The notes under the pieces: model-generated | Databases searched by the model: none | Told to the model about the DNA's origin: nothing | What the model saw: only the letters and a program-made list of their open reading frames with translations | Program-made: the position numbers and the translations under genes | Part shown: one piece after another, positions 53,111-61,880 of the stretch | How the letters are laid out: every line of letters starts with the position of its first letter | Numbering within the stretch: position 1 is the first letter of the stretch | NCBI RefSeq assembly: GCF_013166605.1 | Contig: NZ_JABKKF010000002.1 | Span: 186,001 to 250,000 of the forward strand | Origin: Xylanibacter muris | Lineage (GTDB): Bacteria; Bacteroidota; Bacteroidia; Bacteroidales; Bacteroidaceae | Length of the DNA: 64,000 nt | Direction of reading: 5' to 3'

Positions 53111-55999
53111 ATGAACAAGAGAATTCTTACTTTCTTTCCATTTGCCGTATTGTGTATCTCCATGCATGCACAGACAATGGATATTTCAGGAAAATGGAAT
53201 TTTGCCATCGGTGGCGACAAGCCTGTATATAATGATGAGATCGTGTTGCCGGGATCTATGCTGACAAATGGCAAGGGCGATGATGTGACTGTAGATACGA
53301 AATGGACAGGTTCATTGTATGACTCTTCTTTCTATTTCAATCCCTATATGGCAAAATATCGTGTCGCAGGAAAGATGAAGTTTCCGTTCTTCCTTACTCC
53401 TTCAAAACATTATGTTGGTGACGCATGGTATGGAACAGTGGTGAACGTGCCTAAAGAATGGAAGAAGCGTAAGGTGTTTCTTTATCTTGAGCGTCCCCAT
53501 ATCGAGACGACGGTATACATTAACGGAGAAAAGGCCGGAAGGGACTCTTCGCTCAGTGTAGGGCATGAGTTTGATATCACTCCGTTTGTAAAACCGGGAG
53601 CGGAGAACCGTATAGACATACGTGTATACAACGGGATTGAAAACGTATGTGTTGGACAGGATTCACACAGCGTCACAGACCAGACCCAAGGCAACTGGAA
53701 CGGAATAGCGGGAAGGATAGAACTCGTATCACGTCCTGCAGAATATATAAATAATGTGCAGGTATATCCGAATATAAGTGATAAGTCCGTAGAGCTGCGC
53801 ATGTCAATTTCAGGAGGGAAGGTAAATACCGACGCAAAATATAAAGTAGGTTTCCGTTTAAGGGATAATGACGGAAACGATGTTTTCAATGGCGGATTCA
53901 TATCTCGTAATGTTACCGTTGACGATAGCGGAAATGCCACTGTGAATTTGGCGATGGGCGATGGTGTGAAGCTTTGGGACGAGTTTAATCCTATGCTGTA
54001 TACCGTAGAGGCTGTGCTGAACAGGGATACCGTGCGCACCACTTTCGGAATGCGCGAGATAACCATTAAAGGCCGTCAGTTCTACATGAACGGAATTCCT
54101 ATATGGATACGCGGCACGGTAGGCAACTGCTGTTTCCCGCTCACGGGCTATCCTCCAACTGATGAGGCTTCATGGATGGCGATATTCAGGAAATGCAAGG
54201 AGTATGGCCTTAATATGATGCGTTTTCATTCTTATTGTCCTCCGGAGGCAGCGTTTGCTGCGGCCGACAAGGTGGGATTCTATCTTCAGCCCGAAGGCCC
54301 ATCATGGCCGAACCATGGCGTGAGGCTTGGGCGAGGCATGACCATAGACAAGTATCTTCTTGAAGAAACCCGGCGTATGGTTGAGGCATACGGCAACCAT
54401 CCGTCGTTTTGCATGCTTGCCGCCGGCAATGAGCCGGCCGGAGATTGGGTGAAATGGGTAGGCAATTTTGTTGATTACTGGAAGCAGACCGGTGACCGTC
54501 GCAGGGTATATTGCGGAGCATCGGTAGGCGGAGGATGGGCCTTCGACCCAAAGAGCGAATATCATGTCAAGGGCGGTGCACGCGGTCTCGACTGGAACAA
54601 CCGCCTGCCGCAGTCGGAGGATGACTATTATCAGTCGATAGTCAGTTTCACACAGAAAGGGCGCACACCTGTGACGTTTGAGATAAACGAGCCTTATCTC
54701 AGTCATGAGCAGGGACAATGGTGCGCATTTCCTGATTTGAAGGAGACTGTTCAATATACCGGTGCATATAAGGCTGGTAATTTCGAGATTTTCAGTGATT
54801 TGTTGCGTGACAACGGTATGGCGCCGCAGGCGGAGAAATTTCTTATGGCAAGCGGCAGGTTGCAGACGCTTGCATATAAATATGAGCTTGAGCGCAATTT
54901 GCGTACAAAGGATTATGCAGGCTTCCAGCTTCTCGGACTTAATGACTACAGCGGTCAGGGCACTGCATTGGTCGGGGTCTTGAATGTGTTTTGGCGTGAG
55001 AAAGGCTACTGTTCATCCGATGATTGGACGCAGTTCTGTTCGGCAGTGGTTCCTTTGGCCAGATTCCCTAAATTTGTGTATAGCAATGAAGATACACTTT
55101 CTGTGCCGGTGGAATTATATAATGCCTATAACGAACCTTTACACGATGCGGTGGCAGAATACACAGTGACATCCGGTGACCGTGTGATAATGAAAAGGTC
55201 TCAGACGGTGGATGGCGATATTTCTATAGGTAAGAATAATCCGTTGTGTGATGTGGCGATGCCACTCGCAGATATATGCGGGCCGTCAAAACTGAAACTG
55301 TCTGTGACGGTAAGGTCTAAGAATGCGCCTTTGGCTAATAACAGCTGGGAGTTCTGGGTGTATCCGTCGGATGTGGATATGCCGGAACCGGAAGATGTGT
55401 TCATAACCGACACACTTGATGCGAAGGCCGTTGCCATACTGGAAAAGGGAGGTAAGGTGCTGGTGACGGCAGCGGGTAAGGTGCGTTTCGGCAATGATGT
55501 GAAGCAGACGTATCTTCCCGTGTTTTGGAATACAAGCTGGTTTAAGATGCGTCCGCCTCATACGACAGGAGCGTATATAGACAACAGTCATCCGCTGTTC
55601 AGGTATTTCCCTACGGACGAATGGAGTAACCTCAACTGGTGGGAATTATTAAACAAGGCGCAAGTAATGAATCTAAGCCGTTTTCCGCATGAGTATCAAC
55701 CGGCCATTCAGCCTATTGACACATGGCATGTGAGCCGTAAGCTGGGTATGATGATAGAGGCTAACGTGCTTGGAGGAAAGTTGCTTATGACGACAATGGA
55801 TATAAGTAATGATCTTGACCGTCGTCTTGTGGCACGGCAGATGCGCAAGGCAATATTGAATTATATGCAGAGTGAGAGTTTTGTTCCTTCGTTGTCTATA
55901 GACCCGCAGGAGATATTCAACCTGTTTGAAAACGAAGCGCAGGGAGTGAATATGTTTACCAGCGATTCTCCGGATGAGCTTAAGCCAAAACTTAAATAA
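53111..55999 (+). CDS. GH2-family glycoside hydrolase
   Basis: 962 residues with signal peptide (ILTFFPFAVLCISMHAQ). Order: sugar-binding jelly-roll (DAWYGTVVNVPKEWKKRKVF, ERPHIETTVYINGEKAGRDS), immunoglobulin-like domain, TIM barrel (QFYMNGIPIWIRGTVGNCCF, KEYGLNMMRFHSYCPPEAAF), acid/base Glu in FCMLAAGNEPAGDW and a probable nucleophile Glu in TPVTFEINEPYLSHEQGQW. The C-terminal ~250 residues are further beta domains. Sequence resembles Bacteroidetes GH2 enzymes used on pectic side chains; the glycosidic bond cut is not evident (galactose, arabinose or uronic acid possible). Confidence 0.87.
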   Translation: MNKRILTFFPFAVLCISMHAQTMDISGKWNFAIGGDKPVYNDEIVLPGSMLTNGKGDDVTVDTKWTGSLYDSSFYFNPYMAKYRVAGKMKFPFFLTPSKHYVGDAWYGTVVNVPKEWKKRKVFLYLERPHIETTVYINGEKAGRDSSLSVGHEFDITPFVKPGAENRIDIRVYNGIENVCVGQDSHSVTDQTQGNWNGIAGRIELVSRPAEYINNVQVYPNISDKSVELRMSISGGKVNTDAKYKVGFRLRDNDGNDVFNGGFISRNVTVDDSGNATVNLAMGDGVKLWDEFNPMLYTVEAVLNRDTVRTTFGMREITIKGRQFYMNGIPIWIRGTVGNCCFPLTGYPPTDEASWMAIFRKCKEYGLNMMRFHSYCPPEAAFAAADKVGFYLQPEGPSWPNHGVRLGRGMTIDKYLLEETRRMVEAYGNHPSFCMLAAGNEPAGDWVKWVGNFVDYWKQTGDRRRVYCGASVGGGWAFDPKSEYHVKGGARGLDWNNRLPQSEDDYYQSIVSFTQKGRTPVTFEINEPYLSHEQGQWCAFPDLKETVQYTGAYKAGNFEIFSDLLRDNGMAPQAEKFLMASGRLQTLAYKYELERNLRTKDYAGFQLLGLNDYSGQGTALVGVLNVFWREKGYCSSDDWTQFCSAVVPLARFPKFVYSNEDTLSVPVELYNAYNEPLHDAVAEYTVTSGDRVIMKRSQTVDGDISIGKNNPLCDVAMPLADICGPSKLKLSVTVRSKNAPLANNSWEFWVYPSDVDMPEPEDVFITDTLDAKAVAILEKGGKVLVTAAGKVRFGNDVKQTYLPVFWNTSWFKMRPPHTTGAYIDNSHPLFRYFPTDEWSNLNWWELLNKAQVMNLSRFPHEYQPAIQPIDTWHVSRKLGMMIEANVLGGKLLMTTMDISNDLDRRLVARQMRKAILNYMQSESFVPSLSIDPQEIFNLFENEAQGVNMFTSDSPDELKPKLK

Positions 56000-56132
56000 C
56001 GGTGGGGTATGTTTTTCATATTCAGTAATTTTTATACACGGTATACAATGTTTTTTATTTAATTTTGCATCTGGAACGGTAATGTGTATGGTGGCATGCG
56101 CTTATGTCACAGACATATAATTATAACAGGTA

Positions 56133-57056
56133 ATGTATTTCATGACAGGTATGGAAAATATGGTCAGAATAGACTCAATAGAGGATTATAATAAAATGTA
56201 CGGATTCGAAACTCTTCATCCGTTAGTCACGGTTATTGACATGAATGAGACAACGGCAAGGTTTCCTCTTGAGGTTTCGTACAGCTATGGAGTTTATGCG
56301 ATTTTCCTTAAACAGACATACTGTGGAGACATCACTTATGGCAGACAGCCGTATGATTATCAGGAGGGTACAATCACAAGTTTCGCTCCCGGACAGGTTG
56401 TACATGTCAGGCATGCCGAGGGATTCAAACCTGATGCCAGGGGTGTCTTATTTCATCCTGACCTTATTAGCGGGACATCGCTCGGACGTGAAATAAAGAG
56501 CTACGGATTCTTTTCTTATAGTTCAAACGAAGCTCTCCATTTGTCGGAAAGGGAGAAAGTCATATTTCTCGATTGCCTTGAAAAAATACGCATAGAACTG
56601 GAAAGACCGATTGACCGCCATACAAAGACGCTCGTCTGTAAGAATATAGAATTGTTGTTAGACTACTGCATGAGGTTTTATGACCGCCAGTTTATTACCC
56701 GTGAGAATGTGAATCATGATGTGTTAGTGCGTTTTGAGTCCTTGTTGGACGGCTATTTCAAAAGTAGGAATCCAATTGAGCATGGATTGCCGTCGGTTAA
56801 GTATTTTGCAGAGAACTGTTATCTTTCCCCAAATTATTTTGGTGATTTGGTGAAGAAAGAGACCGGGCGTACACCCCAGGAGATTATTCAAAATAAAATT
56901 CTTGATATGGCAAAGAACGAGCTTTTGGGGACGAACAGCACAATAGGTGATATATCATACCGCCTGGGATTTCAATATTCGCAGCATTTCAACCGCTTTT
57001 TTAAGAAAGGTGCCGGGATGACTCCAAGTGAATACCGCATGCTTAATGTGAATTAA
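56133..57056 (+). CDS. AraC-family transcriptional regulator
   Basis: 307 residues from ATG 56133; ATGs at 56145 and 56151 are alternatives. N-terminal cupin-like sensing part (GVYAIFLKQTYCGDITYGRQ, FAPGQVVHVRHAEGFKPDAR, GVLFHPDLISGTSLG) and C-terminal double HTH: SVKYFAENCYLSPNYFGDLV, GDISYRLGFQYSQHFNRFF, then FKKGAGMTPSEYR. A -7 box TAATTTTG is at 56060-56067. It follows the GH2 gene but has its own promoter; a role in redox/aldehyde response, as in similar regulators, cannot be excluded. Confidence 0.92.
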   Translation: MYFMTGMENMVRIDSIEDYNKMYGFETLHPLVTVIDMNETTARFPLEVSYSYGVYAIFLKQTYCGDITYGRQPYDYQEGTITSFAPGQVVHVRHAEGFKPDARGVLFHPDLISGTSLGREIKSYGFFSYSSNEALHLSEREKVIFLDCLEKIRIELERPIDRHTKTLVCKNIELLLDYCMRFYDRQFITRENVNHDVLVRFESLLDGYFKSRNPIEHGLPSVKYFAENCYLSPNYFGDLVKKETGRTPQEIIQNKILDMAKNELLGTNSTIGDISYRLGFQYSQHFNRFFKKGAGMTPSEYRMLNVN

Positions 57057-57174
57057 ACGTAACCGGAAAGGATATAAATATTCTTACGGATAATCATTTA
57101 CCGTCAGGAAACGGCTTCGCACTGTGTAAGAGAGAGCCTGTTTATTTTGATGGATTATATAAGCGGAACATATT

Positions 57175-57211
57175 ATAACGTTTGTTTTTTCATATAATAT
57201 ATAAACGTTAT
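57175..57211. other. Inverted repeat upstream of rprX
   Basis: ATAACGTTT (57175-57183) pairs with AAACGTTAT (57203-57211) with a 19-base AT-rich loop. It may terminate the AraC transcript or bind a regulator. Nothing else is seen in 57057-57306. Confidence 0.45.
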
Positions 57212-57306
57212 GATATGTTTTTGTGTTTTTACTTTTGTATTTTAAATTAAAACAAAAGTTTTTGGTTAACATTGTTAAATTTAACGCAATTAATTAACTG
57301 ATTAAT

Positions 57307-57336
57307 TTTGACGTCTGCTATTTTGTGTTATCTTTG
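57307..57336 (+). promoter_or_regulatory. Promoter of rprX
   Basis: TTTG (57307-57310), 18-base spacer, TATCTTTG (57329-57336). Transcription would begin around 57341-57343, at or within the ATG of rprX, so the mRNA appears leaderless. Confidence 0.7.
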
Positions 57337-57340
57337 CAAC

Positions 57341-58903
57341 ATGAAGAAATCAATGATTTGGACAATAGCGATAGTAATGGGATTCGCGTTTCTCGGGTTG
57401 CTTTATCTTCAGCTCTCCTATATAGAGGAGATGGCAAAGATGAAAAAGGAGCAGTTTGATGAATCAGTAAACCGCAGCCTCTATCAGGCTTCAAGAAACC
57501 TTGAGGTGAACGAGACTTTACGCTATCTGGAAAAAGATGTCAATGAGACAGAGCGCCGTGCTTTCAGGCATGATTCGCTGATGTCGCGCTCTGGAAAAGT
57601 AAACGGAGGGGTGGTGCAACATTCTCATCAGTATTCCGTGTCGGGGAAAGACGGTACAGTGTATTCTTCATTCCAACTGAAGACGATCACTACAAAGCCT
57701 TCCACAATACCAAAGGCGATGATTCTGAAATCAGACCGGAATTCCATAAGTGAAGCTTCGAAGTCGTTGCAGGAAATAGTGAGAAACAGATATGTGTATC
57801 AGAAGGCATTGCTCGACGAGGTGGTCTATAACATATTGTATACAGCCAGTGACAGACCGTTGAAGGAACGTATAAACTTCAAACTGTTGGATCAGGACTT
57901 GAGAGCCGAACTGTTGAATAACGGAATAAACATTCCATATCATTTTACGGTGTCTACAGCCGACGGACGTGAGGTTTACCGTTGTCCTGATTATACTGAC
58001 GAGGGATTGGCATACACCTATTCGCAGGTGTTGTTCCGCAACGATCCGTCTTCGAAGATGGGAGTGGTGAAGATTCATTTTCCCGATATCAACAGCTATA
58101 TATTCTCAAGTATACGCTTCATGATACCTTCGGTGGTGTTTACGTTGGTGCTTCTAATAACGTTTGTGTTCACGATAGTCGTGATATTCCGTCAAAAGAG
58201 ATATACGGAGATAAAGAACGACTTCATAAATAATATGACACATGAGTTGAAAACACCCATTGCAAGTATTTCACTCGCTGCACAGATGCTTAATGACGAG
58301 GGGGTTACCAAGAGTGCGACAATGATGAAACATCTTGGCGGAGTGATAAACGACGAGTCAAAGCGATTGCGCTTCCTTGTTGAGAAAGTTCTTCAGATGT
58401 CAATGTTTGACCGTAAGAAGGCTGTGTTCAAGAAAAAGGAGATAGACTTGAACGAACTCGTGGAAAATACAGCTAACTCGTTCTCGTTGCGTGTAGAACA
58501 TACCGGTGGCAAGATATATACGGATATAGGAGCTGTTGATTCAACGATATATGTGGATGAGATGCACTTCCAGAATGTGGTGTTTAACTTGATGGATAAT
58601 GCCGTGAAGTATAGGAATCCGGATAAGCCGCTTGACATATACATGAAGACATGGAACGATAACGATCGTCTGTTCCTTTCTATAAAGGATACGGGAATGG
58701 GAATAAGAAAAGATAATCTGAAAAAGATCTTTGAAAAGTTCTATCGGGTGCATACCGGCAACCGTCATGATGCCAAAGGATTCGGTCTCGGTCTTGCTTA
58801 TGTAAAAAAGATTGTGGACCTTCATAAAGGTGAGATACATGTTGAGAGCGATTACGGAAAGGGAACCACATTCACAATATCCCTTCCGGTAATAAAGAGC
58901 TGA
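57341..58903 (+). CDS. rprX: Sensor histidine kinase, RprX-like
   Basis: 520 residues from ATG 57341 (a TTG at 57308 lies in the promoter). Membrane helix 1 (WTIAIVMGFAFLGLLYLQLS), a large periplasmic domain, membrane helix 2 (VVFTLVLLITFVFTIVVIFR), then the kinase: H-box INNMTHELKTPIASISLAAQ with His in HELKTP, N-box NVVFNLMDNAVKYRNPDKP, G1 IKDTGMGIRKDNLKKIFEKF and G2 AKGFGLGLAYVKKIVDLHKG. It pairs with the regulator 72 bases downstream. The pair matches the RprX/RprY two-component system of Bacteroides; the signal is not certain. Confidence 0.9.
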   Translation: MKKSMIWTIAIVMGFAFLGLLYLQLSYIEEMAKMKKEQFDESVNRSLYQASRNLEVNETLRYLEKDVNETERRAFRHDSLMSRSGKVNGGVVQHSHQYSVSGKDGTVYSSFQLKTITTKPSTIPKAMILKSDRNSISEASKSLQEIVRNRYVYQKALLDEVVYNILYTASDRPLKERINFKLLDQDLRAELLNNGINIPYHFTVSTADGREVYRCPDYTDEGLAYTYSQVLFRNDPSSKMGVVKIHFPDINSYIFSSIRFMIPSVVFTLVLLITFVFTIVVIFRQKRYTEIKNDFINNMTHELKTPIASISLAAQMLNDEGVTKSATMMKHLGGVINDESKRLRFLVEKVLQMSMFDRKKAVFKKKEIDLNELVENTANSFSLRVEHTGGKIYTDIGAVDSTIYVDEMHFQNVVFNLMDNAVKYRNPDKPLDIYMKTWNDNDRLFLSIKDTGMGIRKDNLKKIFEKFYRVHTGNRHDAKGFGLGLAYVKKIVDLHKGEIHVESDYGKGTTFTISLPVIKS

Positions 58904-58975
58904 CGGAAGCTTAGACTGTTACTATGATAATGTATAATAAATAAAATAATAATAACCCTTTAAAATAAAAGAATT

Positions 58976-59674
58976 ATGGACGATAACTTGAAAATTCTTC
59001 TTTGTGAAGACGATGAGAACTTGGGTATGTTGCTTCGTGAGTATCTTGCAGCAAAGAACTACACTGCAGAGCTGTGCCCCGATGGAGAAGCCGGATACAA
59101 GGCATTTCTGAAAGGAAAGTTCGATATCTGTGTGCTTGATGTTATGATGCCTAAGAAGGACGGCTTCACGCTTGCACAGGAGATACGTTCCGCAAATGCA
59201 GAGATTCCGATTATATTCCTTACAGCGAAGACATTGAAAGAGGATATCCTCGAAGGTTTCAAGATTGGTGCGGATGATTATATAACCAAGCCATTCTCAA
59301 TGGAAGAACTCGTATTCCGTATTGAAGCCATACTTCGCCGTGTACGTGGAAAGAAGAGCAAGGAGAGTACTCTTTACAATATCGGCCGCTTTACATTCGA
59401 CACGCAGAAGCAGCTGCTGACAATCGGCGACAAGCAGACAAAGCTTACAACCAAGGAGAACGAATTGCTTGCATTGCTTTGTAGTCATGCAAATGAGATA
59501 TTGCAGAGAGATTTCGCACTTAAGACGATATGGATAGATGACAACTATTTTAATGCAAGGTCAATGGACGTGTACATCACCAAGTTGCGTAAGCATCTTA
59601 AGGATGACGACCAGATAGAAATCATCAATATCCACGGAAAGGGATATAAACTTATCACTCCTGAGGAAGAATAA
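58976..59674 (+). CDS. rprY: Response regulator, RprY-like (OmpR/PhoB type)
   Basis: 232 residues. Receiver domain with phosphoacceptor Asp55 in DICVLDVMMPKKDG, the acidic pair EDDENLG near the start, Thr83 in FLTAKTLK and Lys105 in DDYITKPFS. Effector winged helix: RFTFDTQKQLLTIGDKQTKL, TTKENELLALLCSHANEILQ, SMDVYITKLRKHLKDDDQIE, and INIHGKGYKLITPEEE. Partner of the kinase upstream; both are presumably on one mRNA. Confidence 0.95.
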   Translation: MDDNLKILLCEDDENLGMLLREYLAAKNYTAELCPDGEAGYKAFLKGKFDICVLDVMMPKKDGFTLAQEIRSANAEIPIIFLTAKTLKEDILEGFKIGADDYITKPFSMEELVFRIEAILRRVRGKKSKESTLYNIGRFTFDTQKQLLTIGDKQTKLTTKENELLALLCSHANEILQRDFALKTIWIDDNYFNARSMDVYITKLRKHLKDDDQIEIINIHGKGYKLITPEEE

Positions 59675-59711
59675 TATTTCCAGGCTGAGGAATGATGTCT
59701 GAATTCAGAAA

Positions 59712-59891
59712 TCAATATCGGCTGTTTTTCTTGGAAATTGCAACATAGATTGCGATGCCGAGTATAATAAATGCCAATGCTGTCAGTAGAGCGGCATTGG
59801 CATTTTTACATCCTGACAGAAATTCACCGACGAGCATAAGTGCCCCTGTCGCAGTAATTATAATACCTATATATTCTTTATTCTTTCTCAT
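59712..59891 (-). CDS. Small membrane protein of unknown function
   Basis: 59 residues from ATG 59891 (MRKNKEYIG); an ATG at 59906 adds five. Two hydrophobic segments, IGIIITATGALMLVGEFLSG and ALLTALAFIILGIAIYVAIS, with a basic tail KKNSRY. A -7 box (TACCTTTG on minus, 59927-59934) supports transcription, so the longer open frame to 60005 is not the start. It is convergent with rprY. Confidence 0.6.
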   Translation of the reverse strand: MRKNKEYIGIIITATGALMLVGEFLSGCKNANAALLTALAFIILGIAIYVAISKKNSRY

Positions 59892-60001
59892 TGTATCGAA
59901 TCGCATTTTATTTGCATTATCGAATGCAAAGGTAATGTAAATCCATAATATGTGTATAATTTGAAGCAGAAATATTCTGCTGGATATTGATCCCGGATAG
60001 T

Positions 60002-60220
60002 TCATCTGACCTTGAAACGTATGAAACCAATATTTTTCTCAGGCCTTTTCAACTCACAGATGTATTTCTTTAGGTATATTGCTTCAGTCTTCGTCTTGAT
60101 ATAGCCGTTTGTGTCTTGTTTCCGGTGTCGCAACCAGAACAAATCAAAATGAGTACTTGTTTTACATCTGACAATCAGTTCGGATTTATTGCATTTACTA
60201 AAATGATTCCGTAAAAATAG
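60002..60220 (-). pseudogene. Possible gene remnant (72 open codons, no ATG)
   Basis: A minus-strand frame is open for 72 codons with protein-like composition: NKSELIVRCKTSTHFDLFWL, RHRKQDTNGYIKTKTEAIYL, then KKYICELKRPEKNIGFIRFK. It has no ATG and a stop just upstream, so it looks like the tail of a decayed gene in the gap 59935-60324. The family is not recognised. Low confidence. Confidence 0.3.
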
Positions 60221-60253
60221 TTAAATATACATAATGGTACTTGCGCTATGTAT

Positions 60254-60281
60254 TTTGTATGGAATAAAAATGCTACCTTTG
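60254..60281 (+). promoter_or_regulatory. Promoter of the rpsF operon
   Basis: TACCTTTG at 60274-60281 is a strong -7 box; TTTG at 60254-60257 is 16 bases upstream, slightly short spacing. Leader to the ATG at 60325 is about 36 bases. Confidence 0.65.
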
Positions 60282-60324
60282 CACCACATTTTGCGAATTT
60301 AATAAATTTTTAATCATTTAAAGC

Positions 60325-60669
60325 ATGAATCAATACGAAACCGTTTTCATTTTGACTCCCGTTTTGTCTGATGAACAGATGAAGGAAGCGGTCGCAAAGT
60401 TCAAGAAGATTCTTACCGATAATGGTGCGGAAATTCTGAATGAAGAGGCTTGGGGACTGAAGAAGATGGCTTATGCTATTCAGAAGAAGTCTACAGGTTT
60501 CTACTGCCTGTTAGAGTTTAAGGCAGAGCCGTCAGTAATTAAAAAACTTGAGGTTGGCTATCGTCGTGACGAGAAAGTTATCCGTCACATGACAGTTAAG
60601 CTTGACAAGTATGCTGCAGAATATGCAGAAAAGAGAAGAAAGAAGTACGCTAAAACAGAGGAGGCATAA
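60325..60669 (+). CDS. rpsF: 30S ribosomal protein S6
   Basis: 114 residues. [20 protein letters not shown], the conserved [20 protein letters not shown] and [20 protein letters not shown] identify S6, which binds 16S rRNA with S18 in the platform. First gene of rpsF-rpsR-rplI, with a 3-base gap to rpsR. Confidence 0.98.
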   Translation: MNQYETVFILTPVLSDEQMKEAVAKFKKILTDNGAEILNEEAWGLKKMAYAIQKKSTGFYCLLEFKAEPSVIKKLEVGYRRDEKVIRHMTVKLDKYAAEYAEKRRKKYAKTEEA

Positions 60670-60672
60670 GTT

Positions 60673-60939
60673 ATGGCACAAGAATCAGAAATAAGATATT
60701 TGACACCACCGTCAGTGGATGTAAAGAAAAAGAAATATTGCCGTTTCAAGAAAAGCGGTATTAAATATATAGATTATAAGGATCCGGAGTTCCTTAAGAA
60801 ATTCCTCAACGAGCAGGGTAAGATTCTGCCGCGTCGTATTACAGGTACATCTTTGAAGTATCAGCGTCGTGTGGCACAGGCTGTTAAACGTGCACGCCAG
60901 ATTGCCTTGTTGCCTTACGTAACAGACTTGATGAAATAA
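60673..60939 (+). CDS. rpsR: 30S ribosomal protein S18
   Basis: 88 residues. Basic small-subunit protein: [20 protein letters not shown], then [20 protein letters not shown] and [18 protein letters not shown]. It is the usual partner of S6. 15 bases separate it from rplI. Confidence 0.98.
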   Translation: MAQESEIRYLTPPSVDVKKKKYCRFKKSGIKYIDYKDPEFLKKFLNEQGKILPRRITGTSLKYQRRVAQAVKRARQIALLPYVTDLMK

Positions 60940-60954
60940 TAGGAGGGGACATAT

Positions 60955-61479
60955 ATGGAAATAATACTGAAAGAAGATATCATTGGCTTAGGATTTAAGA
61001 ACGATATCGTAGAAGTAAAGCCAGGTTATGGACGTAACTACCTTATTCCTACAGGAAAGGCTGTTATCGCTTCTCCGTCTGCAAAAAAAGTATTGGCAGA
61101 AAACCTCCGTCAGCAGGCTCATAAGCTGGCTGCTTTGAAAGAAGCCGCAGAAAAGAAGGCAGAGGCTATAAAGAATGTTGCACTTACCATTTCTGCCAAG
61201 GTTAATAGTTCAACAGGTGTGACTTACGGTTCTGTAAACGTAGCTCATGTTGCAGAAGAACTGAAGAAACTGGGTCACGATATTGACCGTAAGATTATCT
61301 TGATGCGTGATATTAAGACTGTAGGTGATTATGTTGCCACAGTTTGTTTCCACAAGGAAGTTTCTGTAGAGATACCGGTTAAGGTGGTTGCAGAAAATGC
61401 TCCTGTTGCAAAGGAAGAGGTTGTAGAGGCTGCTGCTGAAGTTCCTGCGGTAGAAGAGAATGCCACTGTAGCAGAATAA
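60955..61479 (+). CDS. rplI: 50S ribosomal protein L9
   Basis: 174 residues. The N-domain MEIILKEDIIGLGFKNDIVE, VKPGYGRNYLIPTGKAVIAS, a long helix, and the C-domain YGSVNVAHVAEELKKLGHDI. An extra C-terminal tail rich in Glu, Ala and Val (KEEVVEAAAEVPAVEENATV) goes beyond the ~150-residue norm. Last gene of the S6 operon; a terminator follows. Confidence 0.98.
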   Translation: MEIILKEDIIGLGFKNDIVEVKPGYGRNYLIPTGKAVIASPSAKKVLAENLRQQAHKLAALKEAAEKKAEAIKNVALTISAKVNSSTGVTYGSVNVAHVAEELKKLGHDIDRKIILMRDIKTVGDYVATVCFHKEVSVEIPVKVVAENAPVAKEEVVEAAAEVPAVEENATVAE

Positions 61480-61516
61480 TTTTAGCTGTAAAGCAACATC
61501 ATATTTATTATACGGT

Positions 61517-61556
61517 AAAGACTCCGTCCTTTTTTGTAAGGATGGGGTCTTTTATT
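61517..61556 (+). terminator. Terminator of the rpsF operon
   Basis: AAAGACTCCGTCCTT (61517-61531) pairs with AAGGATGGGGTCTTT (61538-61552) through two G-U pairs, followed by TATTAT. Confidence 0.85.
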
Positions 61557-61598
61557 ATATATAGTCCTCTGTTTAATTGGCCGCTGGTTCAGCGGTCT

Positions 61599-61640
61599 CT
61601 TTCTTTCTCTCCCTTTTGATGAGCTGGAGGGGCTTCTTCC
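61599..61640 (+). repeat. Dispersed intergenic repeat, module E copy 3
   Basis: CTTTCTTTCTCTCCCTTTTG then ATGAGCTGGAGGGGCTTC resembles the inverse of 536-579. Just upstream is the small hairpin CCGCTG-GTT-CAGCGG (61581-61595). It is followed at 61646 by module A variant D, repeating the E-then-A order of 536-659. Confidence 0.65.
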
Positions 61641-61645
61641 AGCAA

Positions 61646-61670
61646 GTAGGGACATCGCTTTGCGATGTGT
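61646..61670 (+). repeat. Dispersed hairpin repeat, module A variant (ACATCGC type)
   Basis: GTAGGGACATCGC-TTT-GCGATGTGT: same GTAGGG-ACAT start as module A but with the stem ACATCGC/GCGATGT. A similar stem is at 15319-15335 and inside the terminator 15156-15204. The rest of 61671-61813 shows nothing. Confidence 0.7.
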
Positions 61671-61813
61671 ATGTTTTTGTATAATAAATAGGTTTGTGTG
61701 GTCGTCTGCCGCTTGAAAAATACAGAAGCTATGCTCTACTTTGACTTTGGGATGACTGTTCTAAAATCTTTATATTTGTGTAGCAATGATTTCAGTATTG
61801 AAACTGTCTTGTG

Positions 61814-61866
61814 CCCAAATAAAAGCCGGATGCGCTGAAATTTTGCGCATCCGGCTTTTATTTGGG
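61814..61866 (-). terminator. 22-bp hairpin terminator of the OMP gene
   Basis: CCCAAATAAAAGCCGGATGC GC (61814-61835) pairs without mismatch with 61845-61866, enclosing TGAAATTTT. It lies 14 bases after the stop of the minus-strand OMP gene. Confidence 0.88.
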
Positions 61867-61880
61867 TGAAAAAACTATAA

